This document shows, piece by piece, positions 54,913 to 64,000 of a DNA stretch of 64,000 bases. The DNA is from Amphibalanus amphitrite (lineage: Eukaryota; Arthropoda; Thecostraca; Balanomorpha; Balanidae): NCBI RefSeq assembly GCF_019059575.1, contig NW_024881518.1, positions 1,351,501 through 1,415,500 of the forward strand, read 5' to 3'. The notes beneath the pieces are model-generated. The model worked only from the letters and a program-made list of their open reading frames with translations, searched no databases and was not told where the DNA came from. A program made the position numbers and the translations under genes. Position 1 is the first letter of the stretch, and each line of letters begins with the position of its first letter.

Positions 54913-55329
54913 TTTGTCTTCTCATGCTGTCGAATGCTTTTTTCCTTGGTCGATAATAAATTTAGGATGGATTTGCCTCACGGACGGTTAATAGCATTCA
55001 AACATATTGAAGTAACGGACGAAGCTTGCGATGTTTCTTGCAGGCATTATCTTCCCGAGGTCGCAGGGTTATTTTTGTACCATTACTTGTTATGGGTATA
55101 GTAGCAGCTTTCAGTCGCTGTTCGCAACTGACGCACATTTGTTTAATTTCCAACTACCGATCAACAGGGATGGGTGGTTTGGCGGCATGATGTTGCATGG
55201 CTATGAAAAGCTTTTACAAACATTGTGCCTAAAAAATATTTCAGAAAGCGGCTCCCGCACAAAGCGTTTCATTTTACGGTTTTGCTCTATGGAGGCTTAT
55301 CCGTTGACCGCGAACCAAAATAAGGGCAA

Positions 55330-56520
55330 TTTGTCTTTGACCTCGGAAAAGTGTCTGGTCACCTGACCTCTGCGCTCTGCTGGACCAAAAATAATCAAAG
55401 CATAACCTTGCGACCTTCACAACACTGCTGACGTCTTGTAACTATATAGCCCAGGGGACGAGTTAGGTCCTCGTTTAGACCCCCTCGCCATCGTTGGCTT
55501 GAAAATTCATGGGCCCCAGCGGGCACTGGCTTACGCGCAGATTCACAGCATAGGCTTTTCGATTTCGGGATTCACATAAGCTTTTAAGAGCTTGTTTTTG
55601 GAGCCCATATTTCAAAACTCAGTGGTGGAAAACACTAAAAATCAGCCTGACCTCACCTGACCCTAGCTTCTCCAAATGTATCACGAGACAAATTTCGAAA
55701 TAAACCCAAAATGCCACAGACTTCGTTTCCAAGAAGTTCTAACAGATTCAAACTTTGTGTTTTGGGTCCTTGACCCACCATTGACGGTCGACGAATGACC
55801 TGACCATAATAGCAGATACCACCGGCTTCATGTTGTCTAGGCCAGCATCTTCATTTTTCGTGAAGCTCTAATACTCGGTCAGGAACCGACAGTGGCGCGG
55901 GAACTTCTTCCAGACTGGGGGGGCTGAACCATCATAGATATCAACCTAGGGTACCCCCAAATCTAGCTTTCTCATCGGTTTTAGGCCACTTATTTTTCAG
56001 ACCGTGGCCTTTTCAACGAAAAAAAAAGAAGAAAATATTTGCAAAAAAAGTGAGGTATTCCGTCTCAGCTGAGTGAAGAAACTACCGTTTTGGCAACCTG
56101 GAATAAAGGTTTTAAGCTGCCAAATGAGGTGCCGAGTCAGTAAAATAGGTAGATTTTTCACTCACATGCTTTCTTCCTTTGTGACTCACAACCCCTAATT
56201 TGGGGAGGACAAGCTGCCCCAACGGTTCCTGGCCTCATGAAAAGTTGTGAGGCACCGCCCCCACGGCCCCAGAGTTGTGAGGGCAAGCTTCCCCCACTGC
56301 CCTCTCCCCCGGTTCCCGCGCCTATGTATGAATCTATGAAATTGTGTTGGTAGATTTCCGATATCGATTCCTCCAGCTGGGGGGGCTCAAATACATTACG
56401 AGCCCCCCCAGCCGAAAAGTTGGAGGGGCTCAGCCCCCCCTAGCCCCCCCCCGGTTCCCGCGCCACTGGGAACCGATCAGCTGTAGGAGTCCGATCGACC
56501 CCCTCCCCCTCCCCTCCCCC
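55330..56520. mobile_element. AGGTCA/TGACCT-rich repeat, copy 4
   Basis: TGACCTCACCTGACC, GAATGACCTGACC and similar clusters. The stretch 55640-55885 is colinear with 25100-25335 (intron of the THAP9-like gene). It is split by the hAT MITE at 55890-56468. Outer ends not resolved. Confidence 0.5.
55890..56468. mobile_element. hAT-type MITE, 579 bp
   Basis: Inverted ends CAGTGGCGCGGGAAC (left) and GTTCCCGCGCCACTG (right), with a perfect 8-bp duplication GGAACCGA (55882-55889 and 56469-56476). G/C-runs lie near both ends. No coding capacity. Confidence 0.85.
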
Positions 56521-56942
56521 CGGCCTCTAGGTACATTAGCTGCTGTAAAGACGCCAATAAGGACAAGGGTGGACCCGAAGAAGAGAAAGTTGAATACTAA
56601 ACACACTAATATGTCCAAAATAAGCTATGGATTTACTTGGGGTACTCCTAAGGATATGTGATGGGTAGTCTTGGGATTCGAGACGAGAATCTTGGGAAAT
56701 TCTGGTCGAGATCTTGGGATGGAGCAAAAATGTGGATGGCATCACTGGTCAGGGTTCTATCCCGAATCGACTGGGTTAGGGCAAATTTTGGGCCCTTTTT
56801 GAGCAGATCAGCTAGATCATGCTCCACTTCCTGTCCACTCAGGTTTTGGAACAGGGCGGTGGATTCTCGTGGAAGGGCGGTTTGGGGTTGGTCGCCCCAA
56901 AAGGTGTTTTACTGATAAGTGGGAATAGGTGATAAGACTTAC

Positions 56943-57034
56943 TCGGTCACCATTTGCTTGCGATGTGATTTTCTTTGGCAAGCTATCTTCAGGTGCAGCA
57001 GCTTTTCTCTTAACTGACTGTGCTATATCCATGC
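56943..57034 (-). CDS. Candidate first coding exon of an unrecognised nuclear protein
   Basis: Bounded by TTTGCAG/GC and GACCGA/GTAAGT. ATG at 57032 starts MDIAQSVKRKAAAPEDSLPK, then KITSQANGDR. The basic pairs around an acidic spacer resemble a bipartite nuclear signal. No partner exon was found downstream on the minus strand. Splice-site quality makes it worth recording; product unknown. Confidence 0.4.
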
Positions 57035-57362
57035 CTGCAAACATGACAGAAAATCACCTGAAGTTTTCGTAGAGACAACAATGAAGGTCGAAGGAGGGGT
57101 TCAAAAGTAAAACTTTTGGGGAATATTAATTACCACATGCGGAACTTAATATACTGTGACCCCAATTTTTTAAAGTACAACCCCAATGGCAAAACTACAA
57201 CCCAAACACTGGAAAATTAAGAATCAGCCTAAAACACATGAAAATGAACAAAATATGTATCATACATAAGCAGACAATTGAGATATATCAAGAAAGTGAA
57301 GATATCAATAAATTAGGACATCTTTTTGAATTCTAGATGCTAAAAACATTGAAAGTGCTCTG

Positions 57363-57847
57363 TTAAAGGGACCCTCCCACCTTCAAAAAAGTTTATGAAT
57401 TGGCATGAAAGTGATGTCGCTCGGATCAGAAAGAGCAAAAATGAATATCTACCAAATTTCACCGAAAAATATTCACCGGTTTTCAAGATATTAGACTTTT
57501 ACTTTTGTTTACTTTTTGGGATCTCCGCTGTTCCTAGCGACTTTATTTGGAAGCAATAGTTTGGCAGCTGAAAGTGCGGCACTTGTTGTACGCAAAGCAG
57601 CATATTACAAAACGTTTTAGTCAAACATTTAAAAATCGTTAGATATTTGCGCTGGTGTCACACATTCAGAGGGGTATTCCTATGCATTAGCCCCTCTGAA
57701 TCAAAATGCTGCAATTTTGAAATTCAATATTTCCGATTTAAGGCATTTCTCCATGTTGTGAGTGCCGAAACCGGTAATTGTGAGCCAGGGACCCCATTTT
57801 GGCTATCTCAACTCAACTCTAATGTTAAGGTGGGAGGGTCCCTTTAA
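57363..57847. mobile_element. TTAAAGGG-type MITE
   Basis: TTAA-AGGGACCCTCCCACCTTC at the left; AAGGTGGGAGGGTCCCT-TTAA at the right. Interior matches the 28.9 and 58.6 kb copies (the latter in inverse orientation). Confidence 0.85.
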
Positions 57848-58009
57848 GAACACATTATTCTGCTGAGACAGTGAGCATGATATGAAAGTTAATCACTTCA
57901 TACTTCTTAAGCATACAAAGTGAATCATATTGAAAGTGTTCCAAAAAATCTTAACATGTAACATGAAAGTGTGAAGCAAAAAAAAATCATTACATTCATC
58001 ATACTTTTG

Positions 58010-58173
58010 CAGAGGCGGATCCAGCTCAGAGTTTTTTTTTGGGGGGGGGCAAAACATAACAATTTATCGATTCTTCCCATGCCTCGTCCATAGGCGTAAT
58101 GTTAATTTGCCGTTTGGGAGGGGCAAATGCCCCTCGTCCCATTTTGCCCCCCCCCCCCCCGGATCCGCCACTG
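58010..58173. mobile_element. hAT-type MITE, 164 bp
   Basis: Ends CAGAGGCGGATCC / GGATCCGCCACTG, with an 8-bp duplication TACTTTTG (58002-58009 and 58174-58181). Inner arms GGGGGGGCAAAA and TTTTGCCCCCC can pair. Confidence 0.88.
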
Positions 58174-58566
58174 TACTTTTGGGTTTTCTCACTAAATATT
58201 TCATACCTGTGGGCTGTGCTTATCAAATAGATAAGCATCGATGAAAAGTTTGACACAAAACAGTAAGCTTCAGAAATAAATTAACCTAACCTAAGCCTTC
58301 ACCCTATGTAGCATTCTATCACCATAATCTGACCATAATATCGCGTGTCAACGACGACCACAGAACGCACAATCATGAATCTTTTTTTTTAGTGGCCCTA
58401 ACTTACGTTACCGGCCTCGCGAGGAGGGCGGCGACCTAACTACGCCGCGCAAAACAAACCGGCCGTCCTGACTAAGACCGGTGGCCACTTTTACAGCAAG
58501 ACAACATGGGAAAACCCATATCCATGTACTATGCCATGAATATGGGGAAAAACCCATGAATTTACG

Positions 58567-59041
58567 TTAAAGGGACACTCCCACCTTAACATTAGTTTTG
58601 AGTTGAGATAGCCAAATTGGTGGCCATGGCCTGTAAATACCGGTTTGGGCACTCACAACATCGACAAATGCTTTAATTCGGAGATATGGAATTTCAAACT
58701 TGCAGTTTTCGGATTCTAAGGGGCTAGTGCATTGGTATGCCCCCTTAGAATTTGTGACGTCAGCGGAGATCCAACGATTTTTAAATCTTTTACTAAAACG
58801 TTTGGTAGCACGCGGTGGTATATGCTGCTTTGCGCGCAACAAATGCCGCACTTTCAAATAAAGTCGCTAGGAACAGCGGAGATCCCAAAAAGTAAACAAA
58901 AGTAAAAGTCTAATATCTTGAAAACCAGTGAATATTTTTCGATGAAATTTGGTAGATATTCGTTTTCGCTCTTTCTGAACCGAGCGACATCACTTTCGTG
59001 CCAATTCATTAACTTTTTTGAAGGTGGGAGGGTCCCTTTAA
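58567..59041. mobile_element. TTAAAGGG-type MITE
   Basis: TTAA-AGGGACACTCCCACCTT at the left; AAGGTGGGAGGGTCCCT-TTAA at the right. A diverged further end (AAAGGGCCACCTTTAACAT.. GAGATAGCCAT) abuts at 59040-59095, so two members may lie back to back. Confidence 0.85.
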
Positions 59042-59605
59042 AGGAAAAGGGCCACCTTTAACATGGGGATTGAAACTGAGATAGCCATCTTGTAGCCCGT
59101 GTCCGAAAACCTCTCTGTCTACCTCCTTACGGCCGATTTCGGCCTCCATTCGTAGTTATCGGCAATTTTAAAAGAAAATATGCCAGGAATGCGTTCTTAT
59201 CCCAGGAATGCGTTCTTATCCGACAATACAGCCACCCGCGGCGAGGCTTTGGTTTTTAACCAATCAGCTTGCAGCAGTACTGATCAGGCACGGATCCCTG
59301 TACTAGCGAGCAGACCACGAGCAGTTGCGTTATTTTTCGTTGTCTGTTCTGGCAATCGGCCGGCGGATGAACATCCGCAATCGAATCTTGAAATCCGTCG
59401 CGCTGATTGGTGATGAGTTTCATGAGCTACTTTCATGAGGTCTATGAAAGTAAACCTATGCTATGCCCTGAACAGATGACATCTCGTTTGGTAGCCAATT
59501 GCTAAAATGCATTTTTATCTTACGCAAGGCAGTATACCATATTTTATACCGTGGCTCTGATCCGAAATCAGGGCATTTTTGTTCGAACAAATACCTATAA
59601 TAACG

Positions 59606-60840
59606 ATGAAGAAGTGCGTGATCCGCGGAGCAAACGACCTACGTCGGGTCGGGACTGATATGCGTGTGACTGTGCACAAGTAAGTACCTAGGTACCTAGG
59701 TAGGTACCTAAATTCTTATTTATTGCAATGGCTCTTCTATTACTTTTGTTTTCACAGAACTCTCCCCTGGATTAGCAAACCCTTTTGAACTGTTCAGGCT
59801 TTCACAACTGAAATGCCAGACTGGATAAAAAAACGCAAGTTATGCCGAATATGCCATGCGAAGTGGCGTGATTGCGGCGTTGCCCAGAAAATTTCATCGC
59901 ACATCCAGCATAATTTTGCATGCGTCAAATTCAGCGCATGGTCATGGTGGCAGCTGAATTTTTAGGCGCAGGGTGACCGCATGGCGCATAATGTTTATGC
60001 AAATGGCTGTCACCGAATTTTTTGACACGCTGTGGTCAATCTAGCAGCAGACTTGCCCTGCGGGCGCTGGGAGGTCTGAAGAGAGTCGAAACTTCCGGCC
60101 TGGGCCTTGTTTCACCTTAAGATTCTACAGTGTGCCACACAAATTGTGGTATTGGGTTTTCATGGGAACATTAACTAATTCAGACGCTCAGAAAGAGAAG
60201 AGCGTCTGACTCCGAGGCCCCGGAACGATCTGTCTGGTTGATATAGCCTTGGTCGGTAGATATGCACATGTGCTTTATGTAAAAGTGGCTTAATTTTGGT
60301 GCAAACAGGCACCCAACTTTCAGTGGAAATCATGCACTGGAATTTCAGCTCAAAATTGCTTGCTTCAAATTTTGGCGCATGAGGGGCTCACGGGCATCCG
60401 GCGTAGTGTATGGATGTTTTCCAGTCTGGCTGAAAGGCAGAACTCAGACACATTTATCCAGCCCTTCAAATCCCATTTCCTGGTTGTGGTAACACCTACC
60501 TTTCCATGGGGGTTTGGTTCATCTCTTGTCTACACAGTTTTCTTTCACTTATGTGCTGACAAGAAAAGGAAACTCACCAGAGCCCAGTTTCACCAAGTGC
60601 GGTAAACTCAATTTGGGGTAAACTACCAAACTACCCCACTACTTAACTACAAAAACTACCCCAAAATTAAGTTTACCGCACTTGGTGAAACTGGGCTCAG
60701 TGGAGCTATTCAGCTTAATACACAGAGTATGTGTTGCATCATGCATGGACTAAGCATGTGTTGACCCTTTTTTACTTTTAGGTTCCCGCTAAAAAAAGAA
60801 GTACAGAGAAAAGTGGATGAGGGTGTGTGGCATGACCAAT
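59606..60840 (+). pseudogene. THAP-domain gene remnant
   Basis: Exon 59606-59679 (MKKCVIRGANDLRRV..TVH, donor AA/GTAAGT) joins in phase 2 to 60782 (acceptor TTTTAG), giving VTVHKFPLKKEVQRK, the HxFP signature of a THAP domain. Key zinc and fold residues are absent: the second cysteine (GC in MGRYCLVPGC of the neighbour gene) is alanine, and the tryptophan expected after the FP segment is replaced (RKVDEGV). The frame then stops at 60839-60841, before any VC..H pair. A different frame runs on from 60817. Most likely a decayed THAP gene, or alternatively the start of a heavily modified one. Confidence 0.45.
60576..60700. mobile_element. Foldback element, about 120 bp
   Basis: Arms GAGCCCAGTTTCACCAAGTG (left) and CACTTGGTGAAACTGGGCTC (right), each continuing for about 40 bp with one or two mismatches, around a short ACTACC-rich loop. 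It lies in the intron of the THAP remnant. Confidence 0.85.
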
Positions 60841-60945
60841 GAGCCAAGACCACATGACCACTTAAACTTAACAAGAAGTGCGCACCATGATAAGCACAGT
60901 CAAAAACGTTTGCGTCTAAAGAACAGTGCTGTGCCGGATCAGAAT
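60817..60945 (+). CDS. Candidate exon downstream of the THAP remnant
   Basis: Frame MRVCGMTNEPRPHDHLNLTR onward to AVPDQN ends at the strong donor AAT/GTAAGT. Basic and polar. It splices in frame (phase 0) to 61292-61369. Whether it belongs to the THAP remnant through a frame change or to a separate gene is open. Confidence 0.3.
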
Positions 60946-61291
60946 GTAAGTTATTATTTAAAAGTGATAAAAATGCCTGCAAAGTTATCAAAAGACTTTG
61001 AATATTGTTTTTGTAACACTTCACTCTAAAGTTATTCCTAGTACCAGACATTACAGCTTTAGTGCAGAGTCTTTATTTGTGATATTTTTAGCCAAAAATT
61101 ATTACTAGTACCGAGCCCTTACAGCTTTACAGCCCTAGTACCTTGCCCTTATTTTTTATATTTTTTAGCCATTTCAACCTAACCGAATATCTGTATGTTT
61201 GTATGTTATTGTTTTGATCTGTATTTTATGCTACCTCCCTATAGGTAAGTTTTATTAAAACATGTGGTAACGGTGTGCTGATTTTTTACAG

Positions 61292-61369
61292 ATTCCGTAT
61301 ACGCCTTGGGTTGCTGTCGCTGCTCGGTCACCCACAGATGAAAGTGATCAAGAAATGGACATCACTCAG
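61292..61369 (+). CDS. Candidate 26-codon exon
   Basis: TTTTTTACAG precedes IPYTPWVAVAARSPTDESDQ and EMDITQ, ending CAG/GTAAGA. Both splice sites are strong and the exon is open in phase 0. No domain recognised. Confidence 0.4.
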
Positions 61370-62094
61370 GTAAGATTCAAGCGTCCTTTATTTTACACAT
61401 AATACAGTAAGCAGTAGCACCCTAACCGCAACATATGGGAATGCATTGCCTGGTGGGTGCCTACTGCCTACCTGTATGCCAAGTTTCAGCTAAATCGCCC
61501 CAGTAATTACAGAGTTATTGAAATGGGAACAAATTCGGCACCTCTTCTTTTTGCATTTTGCACGTGCAGTGGGGGTCACTCACATAGATCAACAGCATCC
61601 GACCTTTGGTTGAAGGGGTGCAGCTACCCTACAAAATTTACCGCAAGACCGCCCAAGCGGCTGCTGAGATGAGCCTCTCAAAATCACTTCTTTTGCAACT
61701 TTTGACAAATAACACCCTTGACTTTTCACGTGGCACGTGCCACGACGGTCCCTGTAATGTATCAAGAGTAGTCAATTACGGGGTAGAGGGAATAGGGCTA
61801 GCCAACAAAAAAAAAGACCGCAGGCCAATCGGTCCAGCGGTTGCTGAGATATAAGCCTCTCAAAAGCGTTACAGGCCGGGCCGGGTCGGGCCGCTCATAC
61901 TGAGCTTTTTCCGTGATATTGAAAAGACTTCGCTTCGCTCGCTCGCTCGTAATTAACAATTCATGGTTGACTATATGGATTAAGCTAAGTGATTGCGCTC
62001 TATTAGCACACTATCTAAGTAGCCCTTAATTGCTGCCGGTGCGTGGACTGTGAAAGTGAGCCGAGCTGTGACGCAAACCGTGCGCCTTTTTCAG

Positions 62095-62319
62095 GTGTGG
62101 GATCACTCGTGGAAGTTCACGGCGGATACGGAGCCGTGCATGCAGCTCTGGTTCGATCCTGCTCAGGGAAGCCCCAATGACGCCGTGGCGCGCATCTGGG
62201 CTGAGCGGGTGATGGCGGCCGGTGCGCGGGCGCTGCCGCGTGGCTGGTGGCCGCGGCCCTGGCGGCAGCGGCCCGCTCCTGACCCGGTCGCCCTGTGCCG
62301 AGCACAGAGCGCCGACTGA
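62095..62319 (+). CDS. Candidate terminal exon
   Basis: After CCTTTTTCAG the frame reads VWDHSWKFTADTEPCMQLWF, then NDAVARIWAERVMAAGARAL, and stops at 62317-62319. Codon third positions are strongly G/C. A long opposite-strand frame here looks like composition. Product not recognised; it could be the last exon of the gene represented at 61292. Confidence 0.35.
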   Translation: MWDHSWKFTADTEPCMQLWFDPAQGSPNDAVARIWAERVMAAGARALPRGWWPRPWRQRPAPDPVALCRAQSAD

Positions 62320-63680
62320 GGTCAGTCTTGTGATCGAGCTTCCGCGCCAGAGGTGGAACAGGTGGAGCTGGCGGTCACCTGCGCGGGCTCGGCGGCCTGT
62401 AAGCCGTGCCGAGACGAACCGCGACACTCTTGCTAGATCTGCACCCCATTGTAATCTTCTGTAGTCGATATTCGGTAGGTACTCAATGCTCATTTTTCTG
62501 ATATTAGACGAGTGGCGGGTTTTGATGTTACATTGGAGACTGCTGTCTCGGGTGGCCCGACAGTGTTCGATTGTGGTGTAATGTAGATACATAGACGGGA
62601 TGCCGCGGCTCGGATTCGTAGCTGGACTACCATGTGCCTGTCGATTGAGATGCTTTGCCTGGCGATTGAGATGATTCGGGGCGCGGCCCCACACTGACGC
62701 CATGGTGCAATGAGTGACTGGCGACAACTAAGCAATTATGTACTTTTGTAGAACACATGTTTTCATGGATACGAGAGGCAGTCCTTTTTTCGCTAGCAGT
62801 CATTTGGTTCACGATACTTTCGATACCGACAAATATGTTCGGGCGGCCGGTCCGTCCACAGCTAATGCGTGCTTGCCCGCCGATGCCTAACGGAGCGCTG
62901 TGCTGTCTACGCTCACTGGTCGCTGGCCCGAGAGCCGTTCGGTTGCTGCTGTTAAAACAGTTCTCACAAAAACACGCTGGCTGGCTGCCAGTTCTTCACC
63001 AATGAGAGGCCCAGTAGCATCAGCAGGTAGCATTGTTTAATATTACTATTCCATTTTGTTTACCCATATGTCCGACCTAGAGCCGACTGGTAAAAAGCGG
63101 CAACCGAGCAGCCCTCCGCAGCGCTGCAGATCATGTACGCTCGATTATACACAATATATGTGTCTTTCTTGCACACAGAGACATGACGTTTTGTAGAGCT
63201 TTTATATCGCTTGTGGCTGAAAGGAATATTGTACATTTTAGAGCTTTCATATACGCGAGAAAATATGGTGCAAAAAAACATTTATGAAGCCTGTTGAATT
63301 TTAAAGGTTGTTGGGGCATTTCACAGACTGTGTCGGTGGGCAGGGCAGCCCGGCCCCGGCCGCCGCCGCCGCCGCCTCCTTCACTGGTATGTGGCAGGGA
63401 CGGAAGCTTCGTATTGATATACCGGGGTGCAACCTAAGCAGCATATCACCTATCAAACAACCTTCGGTTATGAAGTGAACGAAAACTAAATATTATGTAT
63501 AACTGTGATCTGCGCTGCGGTGTTTCCAAAGTGGAGGAAGTATGGGGAGCTGGACCCGGACTCGATGAGCCCTCTACTACGGATCTGGGTCTTCGCAGCT
63601 GATCGTCTGTGAATGAGAGATCATATGATACCAATGCATACCGAACGGATCAAAAACAGTGCCATTATATATTTGCAATT
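62320..63680. other. No supported gene
   Basis: Mixed composition with a short (GCC)n run at 63358-63376. No exon-like frame with good splice sites. Confidence 0.35.
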
Positions 63681-63769
63681 CTACAGCTTTACGTAAGCCC
63701 ATCCTAGTGAATGCATTAATACGCGTTGATTTGACAACTGACATCCGGTTGAAGGCGTTTTTTTTTCGG

Positions 63770-64000
63770 CCAACAGCCGGCCAGCAGTTGTTGCAGGCCG
63801 GCCTCGTTGGGAAGCAGGTTCATTTTCCGACAGCCACTGCGTGCGGAAGCACTCTCTGATGGCGCGGACGGCGCGCGCCGGCTCCTGTTTCTGTAACGTG
63901 TAGAGGCGGGTGTCGAGCAGCTGGGCGCGTAGCGGGCGGTCCTCGAGCACGCGGAACGCGGCCGGCTGGCGCGGGTACAGGCGCTCCCTAAACAGTAGGC
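63770..64000 (-). pseudogene. Edge of an unrecognised protein gene, probably frame-broken
   Basis: From the window edge the minus strand reads LLFRERLYPRQPAAFRVLED, RPLRAQLLDTRLYTLQKQEP and AVRAIRECFRTQWLSE in one frame. The good codon pattern then continues one frame over as MNLLPNEAGLQQLLAGCWP, and ends at a run of nine A (63762-63770). The frame switch near 63824 and the A-run suggest a processed or decaying copy, but a sequencing error cannot be excluded. Family not recognised. Confidence 0.4.

Noticed and set aside
62026-62727. 233-codon minus-strand frame
   Set aside because: Low complexity Arg/His/Pro-rich, no motif; the plus-strand exon at 62095-62319 has better splice and codon support.

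Overview
The window is nuclear DNA from an animal, most likely an arthropod. Genes are split by GT-AG introns. One gene carries the BTB domain of the tramtrack/lola type that is expanded in arthropods, and a short TTAGG-type run (arthropod telomere unit) is present. The mix of retroelements and very GC-rich coding exons would suit a crustacean or another non-model arthropod, but I cannot name the species. Nothing bacterial is present: no operons, no CRISPR.

Layout. 0.8-2.4 kb: decayed copy of a DDX51-type DEAD-box helicase (minus). 3.6-5.0 kb: a repeat rich in AGGTCA half-sites, with G-rich inverted ends and TTAA at its edge. 6.2-12.8 kb: a three-exon BTB/zinc-finger gene (minus) whose second intron holds a 4.5 kb TTAA-ended element. 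13.05-20.88 kb: a young Ty3/gypsy LTR retrotransposon (minus) with identical LTRs, split by a 2.9 kb hAT-type element that itself carries further TTAA elements. 21.0-21.4 kb: SINE. 23.5-29.9 kb: a seven-exon THAP9/P-element transposase-like gene (minus), 839 codons with every splice phase consistent, the most striking locus here. 31.4-41.3 kb: two paralogous leucine-rich-repeat genes, one with an F-box, facing tail to tail with matching intron phases. 44.3-50.9 kb: fragments of an unrecognised plus-strand gene whose intron holds a full-length LINE (44.5-49.4 kb) with target-site duplication. 52.8-54.9 kb: a Penelope-like element (RT plus GIY-YIG). 55-56.5 kb: more AGGTCA-rich repeat split by a hAT MITE. 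57-59.6 kb: cluster of MITEs. 59.6-62.3 kb: a degraded THAP-type gene and orphan exons. The last 0.3 kb holds the edge of an unrecognised, probably broken gene (minus).

How it fits together. This is a gene-poor, repeat-dense chromosome segment. The host genes with good evidence are two DNA-binding proteins (BTB-ZF and THAP/transposase-like) and two LRR proteins. Much of the remaining DNA is transposon-derived: TTAA-flanked MITE families (piggyBac-like in target choice), hAT-type elements with 8-bp duplications, SINEs, two classes of autonomous retroelement and one LTR element. Several are nested, giving a relative order of insertion. All coordinates come from reading the sequence by eye; splice sites were placed by consensus and frame, not by transcripts.
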